Assembly (NCBI RefSeq): GCF_003688665.1
Contig: NZ_REFO01000014.1
Location: 1 to 64,000, forward strand
Source of the DNA: Hydrogenothermus marinus
GTDB taxonomy: Bacteria > Aquificota > Aquificia > Aquificales > Hydrogenothermaceae
DNA length: 64,000 bases
Direction of reading: 5' to 3'
A program made the position numbers and the translations under genes. Position 1 is the first letter of the stretch. Every line of letters begins with the position of its first letter. Of this stretch, positions 1 through 7,120 are shown piece after piece. Under the pieces are notes generated by a model. The model saw only the letters and a program-made list of their open reading frames with translations, did no database searches and was not told the DNA's origin.

Positions 1-89
1 CCGGTCCCATTCCGAACCCGGCAGTTAAGCTCCCCTGCGCCTATGATACTGGCCGCGAGAGCGGTCGGGAAAGTTGGTCGCTGCCAGGG
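1..89 (+). rRNA. rrf: 5S ribosomal RNA, 3' part (5' end outside window)
   Basis: The first ~89 bases match the conserved body of bacterial 5S rRNA: the loop B/helix III block CCGAACCCGGCAGTTAAGC, then the GGTCGGGAAAGTTGGTCGCTGCCAGG end. The start of the molecule lies before the window. It is much richer in GC than the surrounding DNA, as expected for a structural RNA in a thermophile. It implies that the rest of an rRNA operon lies just upstream. No clear hairpin terminator follows before the convergent gene at 120. Confidence 0.93.
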
Positions 90-119
90 TTATTTTCTTA
101 ACCTTCCACCTTTTTATTG

Positions 120-1346
120 TTAAGCCAAATTTTCTATTATTTTTTCTAAAGCTTTTAATGCAAATTCTGGTGGTATATTTCCTCTTGAAAAATAAAGATA
201 TGAATCAAAACCCCATTTCATAAGTCTTGCTAATGGTGAATGGAAAGCTATATCAATATTTCCCCCATATAATACATTAGAGAAAATTAAAGTTGCTTCA
301 TGCCCTCCCATGTTCATAATACAAAATACTTCTAAATTATGAGGAGGAATTTCTACATTTTCTCCCATTTCTTCTTTTAAGAAAGTAGCTGCAGCTATAC
401 TTGCTTCAATTATTGCTATATGTCCTAGTTTTGGTTGTGCTAATGCTGCAATATCACCTGCTGCAAATATATTTGGAAAGTCTAAATGTCTCATTTTAGT
501 ATCTGTAGGTATAAATCCTTTTTCATCTCCTATTCCAGAATCTTTTAATGCTTTAGGTGCAGTATAAGGAGGAATTATAATAGCTAAATCACAAGGTAAT
601 TGGGTTTCATCTTCAAAAATTATATAATCTTTTCCTATTTCTTTTAGAACTTTATTGACATGTAAATCTATATTTCTTTCTTGCATAAATTTTCCGATTG
701 TATTTCTAGGATTATCTCCAACGTCTTCAAAAAATACTTTTCCAGGAGTAAATACATCTATTTTGAAATCATCTGGAGATTTCATACTTTTTTCATGTTT
801 TAAATAATAATCAGACATAAACATTATTTCTCCGATGGGTCCTTCACAAGGAGCAGCAAGATTTGGTGCTTTAACCCTTGTTCCCCACGTACTTTTAGCA
901 GCACCGGTTACAATATGGCCTCCTTTAAATGTTTGAATTCTTTTCCAGAGTCTTTGAGCTTGGTAATCATCACAAACTGAATAACCATATTCTCTAAATC
1001 CTTTAACACTATCATAATCTTTGACTGCACCTAATGTAATAAAAAGATAATCATATTCTATATTTCCATTTTCTTTTAAAGTTAAAGTATTAGCTTTAGC
1101 ATTTATATTTATGACTTCATCTTGTATAAAATTTCCATCTTTTGATTCTATTGTAGGTTTCAGTTCCACTAAAGTATGAGAAACAGGTTCACCATTAAAA
1201 GCTACTTCAGGAAGAGCTGGTTTTAAAAGGGCGTGACTTCTTGAATCTATAACTGTTAAATCTATTTTATCTCCTATCAAATGACGAATTTTGTAAAATA
1301 TATGAAGACCTGCAAAACCTGCACCTATAATTACTACTTTTTTCAT
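120..1346 (-). CDS. SQR-like FAD-dependent pyridine nucleotide-disulfide oxidoreductase
   Basis: 408-residue flavoprotein of the sulfide:quinone oxidoreductase/NDH-2 fold. The N-terminal Rossmann motif GAGFAG (residues 8-13) binds FAD, and a second conserved FAD motif, FAAGDIA, lies near 294-300. Cys125, Cys167 (in APCEGP) and Cys342 lie at about the positions of the three functional cysteines of Aquifex SQR (124, 156, 347), so oxidation of sulfide with transfer to quinone at the membrane surface is likely. The amphipathic C-terminus (FSRGNIPPEFALKALEKII) would allow monotopic membrane binding. It is last in a minus-strand cluster with arsR, arsB and arsC, 47 bases after arsC, so it may be co-transcribed with arsenic resistance. 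Other members of the fold (flavocytochrome c subunit, NDH-2) cannot be fully excluded. Confidence 0.78.
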   Translation of the reverse strand: MKKVVIIGAGFAGLHIFYKIRHLIGDKIDLTVIDSRSHALLKPALPEVAFNGEPVSHTLVELKPTIESKDGNFIQDEVININAKANTLTLKENGNIEYDYLFITLGAVKDYDSVKGFREYGYSVCDDYQAQRLWKRIQTFKGGHIVTGAAKSTWGTRVKAPNLAAPCEGPIGEIMFMSDYYLKHEKSMKSPDDFKIDVFTPGKVFFEDVGDNPRNTIGKFMQERNIDLHVNKVLKEIGKDYIIFEDETQLPCDLAIIIPPYTAPKALKDSGIGDEKGFIPTDTKMRHLDFPNIFAAGDIAALAQPKLGHIAIIEASIAAATFLKEEMGENVEIPPHNLEVFCIMNMGGHEATLIFSNVLYGGNIDIAFHSPLARLMKWGFDSYLYFSRGNIPPEFALKALEKIIENLA

Positions 1347-1393
1347 ATTATCTCTCCTTATTCAAATAAAATTTCCTGACAAAAAAGATAAAT

Positions 1394-1816
1394 TTATAGA
1401 TTTTTTAGTAGATTAGCTACTTTCTCTTCTATCTGATCTCTTATTTTTCTAAATGTTTCTAATTTTTCTTCTTCTGTGCCTTCTGCTCTTGCAGGGTCTG
1501 GTAATCCCCAATGCTGAGTATTTACACCAGGTACAACAGGACATGTTTCTGCTGCATCACCGCATAAAGTAATTACATAATCAAGTTCATTTAAAGGAAT
1601 ATCGTTTAATGATTTTGATTTATTTTGAGAAATATCTATTCCTTTTTCTGCCATTACTTTTATAGCTAAAGGATGAACATATCCAGAAGGATTAGAACCT
1701 GCAGAATAAACTTCTACATTTTTATCAAGTTTTTCAGCATAATACTTACCAAAACCTTCTGCCATCTGGCTTCTTGCAGAATTTCCTGTACATATAAATC
1801 CAATTTTTACTCCCAT
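1394..1816 (-). CDS. arsC: Arsenate reductase, low-molecular-weight phosphatase type
   Basis: 140 residues, the usual length for thioredoxin-coupled ArsC. The P-loop CTGNSAR begins at Cys9, and the redox pair Cys85 and Cys92 keeps the seven-residue spacing of Staphylococcus ArsC Cys82/Cys89. It reduces arsenate to arsenite in the cytoplasm, passing the disulfide to thioredoxin; a thioredoxin gene is at 27767. It begins one base after the arsB stop and is followed by the SQR-like gene, so it is an internal gene of the arsenic cluster. A plain protein tyrosine phosphatase would lack the two later cysteines. Confidence 0.92.
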   Translation of the reverse strand: MGVKIGFICTGNSARSQMAEGFGKYYAEKLDKNVEVYSAGSNPSGYVHPLAIKVMAEKGIDISQNKSKSLNDIPLNELDYVITLCGDAAETCPVVPGVNTQHWGLPDPARAEGTEEEKLETFRKIRDQIEEKVANLLKNL

Positions 1817-1817
1817 T

Positions 1818-3126
1818 TTACCCTCCTATTATTAAATTCCATAAATATAAACCAAATAAAGTAAATAATAAAACTGGTGGCGTTAATATAATTCCAACTT
1901 TAAAATAATATCCCCAGCTTATCTTAATTCCTTTTTGTTCAAGAACATGTAACCAAAGTAATGTAGCAAGAGAACCTATAGGTGTAATTTTAGGTCCTAA
2001 ATCACATCCAATAACATTAGCATAAGCAAGAAGATGTTGGACACTTTCTTTAAATCCTGTATCTGATATAGAAAGATCAACAATCATTACAGAAGGCATA
2101 TTATTCATTATTGCAGATAAAACTGCTGCAATAATTCCTGTACCAATTATTCCTGCTAAATCTCCGTATGATTGAGATTCAGTAATTAGTTTTGATAATT
2201 GAGAAGTTAATCCTACATTTTTTAATCCATAAACAACTACATACATACCGATTGAAAACACGACTATCTTCCAAGGAGTTTCCTCAAATACAAGAGTTTT
2301 CATATTTACTATTTTTTCTCTATAAGTTGCTAAACCTAAAATAATAGCTCCAATTATTATTATTATAGAAACTGGAATATGGTATATTTCAGAAATAATA
2401 AATCCAGCTAGTAAAAATCCTCCAAGCCACCAAGCAATTTTAAAAATAAACCAGTCTTTTATAACTTCATCAGGATTTTTAAGTAAAGAAGGATCATACT
2501 TTTTAACAATATCTTTTCTAAAAAATAGATATAAAACAATAATAGTTGCTACTAATGAGAAAAAGTTTGGAACAATCATTTTAAAGGCATATTCTAAAAA
2601 TCCTATATTAAAAAAATCTGCAGTAACTATATTTACAAGATTAGATATTACAAGTGGAAGACTTGTTGTATCTGCAACAAAACCACTTGCCATAATAAAT
2701 GGAAGTATAAATCTATCTTTTAATCCAAGATGTTTAATTTTTGCATAAACAATAGGGGTTAACATTAAAGCGGCACCATCATTTGCAAAAAAATGCTGAT
2801 ATTAAAGCTCCAAGAAGTGTTATATAAATAAATAATTTATTTCCATTTCCACCTGCTTTTTTCATAATATGGAGAGCAGACCATTCAAAAAATCCGATTT
2901 TATCCAGAATCAAAGATATGAATATAATACCTACAAAAGCAAGAGTAGCATCCCAGACAATCTTTACAACAATCCAGACATCATTAAGAGAAACAACACC
3001 AAATAAAAGGGCTACAACAGCTCCTATTGTAGCCGTCCAACCTATGCTAAGTCCCTTTGGTTGCCAGATAACAAAGATTAAAGTAATTAAGAATATTAAA
3101 ACTGCAATTACAGTTTGAAAATCCAG
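1818..3126 (-). pseudogene. arsB: Arsenite efflux pump ArsB, broken by a frameshift
   Basis: Two reading frames together encode a full-length ArsB (about 435 residues, about 12 membrane segments). The 5' frame (3126 down to about 2794) gives the ArsB N-terminus, including WQPKG, GFFEW and [10 protein letters not shown]. The 3' frame (about 2793 down to 1818) continues directly with [13 protein letters not shown] and then runs to the normal C-terminus. They join at a run of seven A (2787-2793; T7 on the coding strand) where six would keep the frame. The 5' frame has no ATG, GTG or TTG between the previous gene's stop (3130-3132) and the conserved region; CTG at 3124-3126, nine bases after an AAAGAG-like ribosome site, is the best start candidate. 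ArsB exports arsenite made by ArsC. It may be a real mutation, a sequence error in a homopolymer, or a gene read by slippage on T7. The longest intact piece is 1818-2765. Confidence 0.85.
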
Positions 3127-3129
3127 TGT

Positions 3130-3408
3130 TTATAACTCTTTTTTACTTCTGGCCATAGCCTCTTTTATCTCTTCTTCTTTAAGATCACCTTTTATCTCAA
3201 TAGCTATTTTCCCTTTATCTGCTTTAAAATCCATAAATTGAACTTTTTGCTTTACTTCTTCACTCATACAATCACATTTTCCTGTTTGGCAGTTTTCAAC
3301 AATCTCTTTTACCTTATCTGCTTCAACAGTGTCATCTTTTATTTCTATAACAACACCATCTTCTGTTTTTTTTATTTTTCCTACATCTTTAATAGTTCTT
3401 TTTGTCAT
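3130..3408 (-). CDS. Small Cys-containing protein of the arsenic cluster, unknown function
   Basis: 92 residues, highly charged (Lys/Glu-rich), with no signal peptide or membrane segment. Cys40, Cys45 and Cys47 form a CQTGKCDC cluster that could bind a soft metal or arsenite, but I do not recognise a family. It sits between arsR and arsB, all on the minus strand. Its stop codon is only three bases before the proposed CTG start of arsB and in the same frame, so arsB translation may be coupled to it. The location is the only support for a role in arsenic handling. Confidence 0.6.
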   Translation of the reverse strand: MTKRTIKDVGKIKKTEDGVVIEIKDDTVEADKVKEIVENCQTGKCDCMSEEVKQKVQFMDFKADKGKIAIEIKGDLKEEEIKEAMARSKKEL

Positions 3409-3436
3409 TTTAGTACCTCACATAAAAATTTATTTA

Positions 3437-3451
3437 TATGATTATATCATA
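3437..3451. promoter_or_regulatory. Candidate ArsR operator (dyad)
   Basis: Perfect dyad TATGATTATATCATA (half-sites ATGAT and ATCAT around TAT) in the 96-base gap between arsR and the small arsenic-cluster gene. ArsR/SmtB dimers usually bind such AT-rich dyads near their own operon. A further ATATGATG half-like sequence is at 3471-3478. Assignment is by position and symmetry only. Confidence 0.35.
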
Positions 3452-3504
3452 CAAATATAAAAAATTTTTTATATGATGAAAGTCAGGTGTGAAGTTTTAG
3501 AAAA

Positions 3505-3813
3505 TTAGATTTGGCATTGGAAATTTATATTTTTGTCTATTTCTATCTGTTTTATAAACTTTAGATTTGCTTTTAATATAGGATTATCAAGATTTAAAAA
3601 ATAAAAAACCCATTTGCTTTTTCTTTTTGTTTTTACAAAATCTGCATCTCTTAAAATTCTTAAATGAAAAGATAAATTTGGTTGTGATATGTCAAAGATT
3701 TCTTGTAATTGGCATACACAAAGCTCTTCAAATTCTATTAAAAATCTAAGAATTTTTAATCTTATATCATCTGATAAAGCATAATAACATTTTTTTAATT
3801 CTTGAGTTTCCAT
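3505..3813 (-). CDS. arsR: ArsR-family arsenic-responsive repressor
   Basis: 102-residue winged-helix protein. The metal site is the classic ELCVCQLQ (Cys32 and Cys34) at the start of the first HTH helix, which in ArsR binds arsenite and releases DNA. The recognition helix follows around residues 42-58 (ISQPNLSFHLRILRDA). It is the first gene of the minus-strand arsenic cluster. A dyad at 3437-3451, downstream of this gene and ahead of the next one, may be an operator. Confidence 0.88.
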   Translation of the reverse strand: METQELKKCYYALSDDIRLKILRFLIEFEELCVCQLQEIFDISQPNLSFHLRILRDADFVKTKRKSKWVFYFLNLDNPILKANLKFIKQIEIDKNINFQCQI

Positions 3814-3834
3814 ATGTATATTTTAATACAATTT

Positions 3835-4488
3835 TTATAGCTTAATAGATAGATTAAATATAGGAAATAATGTTGCAAATATGAAAAATCCAATCATCAC
3901 TGATAATATTATTAAGGTTATAGGTTCAAGAAGGGTTATAAATCTTGTAATTAATTTTTCTGTTTGTTTTTTGTAAATATCTGCTATCATCTGAAACATA
4001 TCTTCAAGTTGTCCTGTTTCTTCTCCAACTGCAAGGATTTGGATACTACTTTCTGGTAAAATCTGTTTTTCTTTTAAGCTATCTGCTAATTTTTTTCCTT
4101 TTTCTATTTGTGGTATAACTTCTTGAAGTTTTTCTTTTAATACTTGAAAAGATTTTGCTTTTAATAGTTTTTCTTTCAATAATGAGTTTTCTTGTTGATT
4201 TGCTACTATCTCTATTGCAGATGTTATATGTATATTTTTTCCAATTAAAATACCAAGTTCATAAAGGATAAATACTATCTCATCTGTAAAAAACTGCTTT
4301 TTAAAAAAAGTGATATTTAAATCTTTTAAGGATTTTATTTTTTTTGATTTTCCAAGTTCTTCTACTTCTAATAATATTAGATTTTTTTTAGACAGTACAT
4401 TTTTTAGATGGGATACGGAGTTTGCTTCTATTGTTCCTTTTTCTTCTTTCCCTGTTTTTGATAAAGCTTTATATTTATAAACTGGCAT
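3835..4488 (-). CDS. Type II secretion/type IV pilus inner-membrane protein (GspF/PilC family), internally shortened
   Basis: 217 residues against about 400 for the family. The N-terminus is typical (MPVYKYKALSKTGKEEKGTIEA) and runs into the first cytoplasmic domain to about residue 115 (ANQQENSLLKEKLL). The protein then continues with what looks like the end of the second repeat (AVGEETGQLEDMF, LEPITLIILSVMIGFFIFATLFPIF, residues 150-217) with one C-terminal hydrophobic region instead of three membrane segments. This looks like an in-frame internal deletion joining the two homologous halves. A remnant of the GspE/PilB ATPase lies just upstream (4490-4603). The product is probably not a working assembly platform. 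Confidence 0.7.
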   Translation of the reverse strand: MPVYKYKALSKTGKEEKGTIEANSVSHLKNVLSKKNLILLEVEELGKSKKIKSLKDLNITFFKKQFFTDEIVFILYELGILIGKNIHITSAIEIVANQQENSLLKEKLLKAKSFQVLKEKLQEVIPQIEKGKKLADSLKEKQILPESSIQILAVGEETGQLEDMFQMIADIYKKQTEKLITRFITLLEPITLIILSVMIGFFIFATLFPIFNLSIKL

Positions 4489-4489
4489 T

Positions 4490-4603
4490 TTAAGATTTAG
4501 CCACCTGAAGTACTTCTTCTACTGTTGTAATTCCATTTATCGCTTTTCTAAGTCCATCTTGAAGAAGGGTTCTCATTCCATTTTTTAAAGCTTTAAATTT
4601 GCT
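4490..4603 (-). pseudogene. 3' remnant of a GspE/PilB-type secretion ATPase
   Basis: Reading the minus strand from 4603 to the stop at 4490 gives about 37 residues that match the conserved C-terminus of GspE/PilB ATPases: NGMRTLLQDGLRKAINGITT then VEEVLQVAKS. The frame is closed upstream by a stop at 4604-4606, so the Walker motifs and most of the protein are gone. The remnant precedes the shortened gspF-like gene exactly as gspE precedes gspF in intact operons, which shows that a whole locus has been eroded. Confidence 0.7.
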
Positions 4604-4691
4604 TTAACTAAAATTAGAGATTAAAAAAAGGTTAATAAACTTTAAAACTGAATACAAAATATAACGCTGTTTGATTTTTTTTAGAAAATAA

Positions 4692-4700
4692 TGATATAAT
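4692..4700 (+). promoter_or_regulatory. Extended -10 promoter of the isocitrate dehydrogenase gene
   Basis: TGATATAAT, an extended -10 element (TGnTATAAT), 40 bases before the start codon of the gene at 4741, with a GGAGG ribosome site between. No good -35 element is visible. Confidence 0.5.
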
Positions 4701-4740
4701 TTATTTTCAACATAAATAAAAATCTGGAGGTAAATTTTTA

Positions 4741-6984
4741 ATGGCAAAAGCAACTATTGTATGGACAAAGATTGATGAAGCACCAGCTCTGGCAACGTAT
4801 TCTTTATTACCAATTATGAGAGCTTTTACTAAAGATGCTGATGTAGATATTGAATTAAGAGATATTTCTCTTGCAGGAAGAATTCTTGCCCAATTTCCTG
4901 ATATATTACCAGAAGATAAAAGAGTTCCTGATGAACTTGCATATCTTGGAGAACTTGTATGGAAACCAGAAGCAAATATTATGAAACTTCCTAATATATC
5001 AGCATCTTTACCACAATTAAAAGAAGCTATAAAAGAACTTCAAGAACAAGGATATCCTTTACCTGACTATCCAGAGGATCCAAAAACAGAAGAGGAGAAA
5101 AAGATAAAAGAAAGATATGATAGATGTGTAGGTTCTGTTGTTAACCCTGTTTTAAGACAAGGAAACTCAGATAGAAGACTTGCTCAATCTGTTAAAGAAT
5201 ATGCAAAAAAACATCCCCATAAATTAAGAGATGTCGCTCCAAACTCAAAATCACATGTTGCATATATGAAAGAAGGAGATTTTTATCAAAATGAAAAATC
5301 TGTAATTATCAAAAAAGACACAAAAATAAAATATGTATTTGAAGATAAAAATGGAAATCAGCAAGTATTAAAAGAAGTTGAAGTTGGACAAGGTGATGTA
5401 GTAGACGGAACTTTTATGGATAGAAAGGCTTTAAGAGAGTATTTTAAAGAAGTAATTGATGTTGCTAAAAGAGAGGATATTCTTTTCTCTGTCCATGTGA
5501 AAGCTACAATGATGAAAGTTTCTGATCCTGTAATTTTTGGAGATGCTATCAAAGTTTATTACAATGATTTATTTGAAAAACATGGAGAAACATTAGAAAA
5601 ACTTGGTTGGGAACCAAGATTTGGAATGCAAGATCTTGAAAATAGAATAGAATCTTTACCAGAAGAAGAAAAAGAAGCTATTAAAAAAACAATCCAAGAA
5701 ATTTATAAAAAACAACCAAGACTATACATGGTTGATTCAGATAATGGAATTACAAACCTTCATATGCCTAATGATGTAATTATTGATGCATCTGTTCCTG
5801 CAGTAATTAAAAATGGATTAAAAGGTTGGGGTCCTTCCGGTGAAGTTGATGATGTTGTTTTATCTATACCAGATAGATCTTATGCAACAATGTATAAAGA
5901 AATAGTAGAAGATATTAAAACAAATGGTCAGTTTGATCCAACAAAAATAGGAACAGTTCAAAATGTTGGATTAATGGCAATGAAAGCTGAAGAGTATGGT
6001 TCTCACGATAAAACATTTTTCCCACCAGCAGATGGAAAAATGAAAGTTATTGATGAAGAAGGAAATGTATTAATAGAACACTGTGTAAATGAAGGGGATA
6101 TTTGGAGAAGCTGTATTACTAAGGATATAGCTATTAGAGATTGGATTAAGCTTGCTATAAATAGAGCTAAAGAAACAGGTTATCCAATAGTTTTCTGGCT
6201 TGATGAGTATAGAGCTCATGATAGAAACCTTATAGAGATTGTTAAAGAAGAGCTTCCAAAATATGATCTTTCTGATGTTGAATGGTATATAAAAGCCCCT
6301 GAAGATGCTATGAAATATACATTAGCAAGATTCAGAAAAGGAGAAAATACAATATCTGTAACAGGAAATGTTTTAAGAGATTACTTAACAGATTTATTCC
6401 CTATTATTGAGGTAGGTACATCTGCAAGATCTTTATCTATAGTGCCACTCATCGCAGGTGGAGGACTTTTTGAAACAGGAGCAGGTGGTTCAGCTCCAAA
6501 ACATGTAGAACAGTTCTTAAAAGAAGGCCATTTAAGATGGGATTCCCTTGGAGAGTTTTTAGCATTTGTTGAGTCTTTAAAACATGCTTATAAACAACTT
6601 AAAACTTTACATAACAAAGATGACAAAAGAATTCTTATACTTGCAGAAACATTAGATAAAGCTGTTGGTAAATATCTTGATAATGATAAAACACCAAAAA
6701 GAAAAGTTGGTGAACTTGATACAAGAGGTTCTCATTTCTACTTAGCTTTATACTGGGCAGAAGAACTTGCAAATCAAACAGAAGATAAAGAATTAGCTGA
6801 AAAATTTGCTAAAGTTTATGCAGACTTAAAAGAAAATGAACAAAAAATACTTGATGAGATTAAAGCAGTAGAAGGTAAGCCTGCAGAAACTGGTGGATGG
6901 TATCACCCAGATGATGAAAAAACTGAAAAATTAATGAGACCTTCCCAAACTTTCAATCAGATTATAGACTCACTTTTAAAATAA
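4741..6984 (+). CDS. icd: Isocitrate dehydrogenase, NADP-dependent, monomeric type
   Basis: 747 residues, the size of the large monomeric IDH family, which is unrelated in length to the ~420-residue dimeric enzymes. The N-terminus (KATIVWTKIDEAPALATYSL) and blocks such as NPVLRQGNSDRRL, MVDSDNGITNLHMPNDVIID and FETGAGGSAPKHVEQF are characteristic. It interconverts isocitrate and 2-oxoglutarate with NADP in the cytoplasm; in an autotroph of this kind it would serve the reductive TCA cycle by carboxylating 2-oxoglutarate. Start is ATG with GGAGG nine bases upstream. It stands alone, with its own promoter and a strong hairpin terminator. Confidence 0.95.
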   Translation: MAKATIVWTKIDEAPALATYSLLPIMRAFTKDADVDIELRDISLAGRILAQFPDILPEDKRVPDELAYLGELVWKPEANIMKLPNISASLPQLKEAIKELQEQGYPLPDYPEDPKTEEEKKIKERYDRCVGSVVNPVLRQGNSDRRLAQSVKEYAKKHPHKLRDVAPNSKSHVAYMKEGDFYQNEKSVIIKKDTKIKYVFEDKNGNQQVLKEVEVGQGDVVDGTFMDRKALREYFKEVIDVAKREDILFSVHVKATMMKVSDPVIFGDAIKVYYNDLFEKHGETLEKLGWEPRFGMQDLENRIESLPEEEKEAIKKTIQEIYKKQPRLYMVDSDNGITNLHMPNDVIIDASVPAVIKNGLKGWGPSGEVDDVVLSIPDRSYATMYKEIVEDIKTNGQFDPTKIGTVQNVGLMAMKAEEYGSHDKTFFPPADGKMKVIDEEGNVLIEHCVNEGDIWRSCITKDIAIRDWIKLAINRAKETGYPIVFWLDEYRAHDRNLIEIVKEELPKYDLSDVEWYIKAPEDAMKYTLARFRKGENTISVTGNVLRDYLTDLFPIIEVGTSARSLSIVPLIAGGGLFETGAGGSAPKHVEQFLKEGHLRWDSLGEFLAFVESLKHAYKQLKTLHNKDDKRILILAETLDKAVGKYLDNDKTPKRKVGELDTRGSHFYLALYWAEELANQTEDKELAEKFAKVYADLKENEQKILDEIKAVEGKPAETGGWYHPDDEKTEKLMRPSQTFNQIIDSLLK

Positions 6985-6991
6985 CCTTTCT

Positions 6992-7019
6992 AAAAGCCCT
7001 CGTATAGAGGGCTTTTTTC
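6992..7019 (+). terminator. Rho-independent terminator of icd
   Basis: Stem AGCCCTC/GAGGGCT with loop GTATA, flanked by AAAA and a run of T, beginning seven bases after the icd stop. Confidence 0.9.
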
Positions 7020-7079
7020 TTGAAATTTTCTTGCTTTTTTCTATATTTCTCTAACTAAAAAGTTAGAAACTTTACCTTA

Positions 7080-7088
7080 TGTTAAAAT
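7080..7088 (+). promoter_or_regulatory. Extended -10 promoter of ffh
   Basis: TGTTAAAAT (extended -10) 32 bases before the ffh start. A perfect inverted repeat CTAACT-AAAA-AGTTAG at 7051-7066 lies just upstream where a -35 or operator would be; its meaning is unknown. Confidence 0.4.
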
Positions 7089-7120
7089 AAAACATAAAAA
7101 TATTCTAAAGAGGTGTAAAG

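Noticed and set aside
2918-3118. Plus-strand ORF over the 5' part of arsB
   Set aside because: It is antisense to conserved ArsB coding sequence read on the minus strand; the match of that strand to ArsB is clear.
7051-7066. Inverted repeat CTAACT-AAAA-AGTTAG as a terminator
   Set aside because: Short AT-rich stem, no T run, and a far better terminator for icd lies at 6992-7019.
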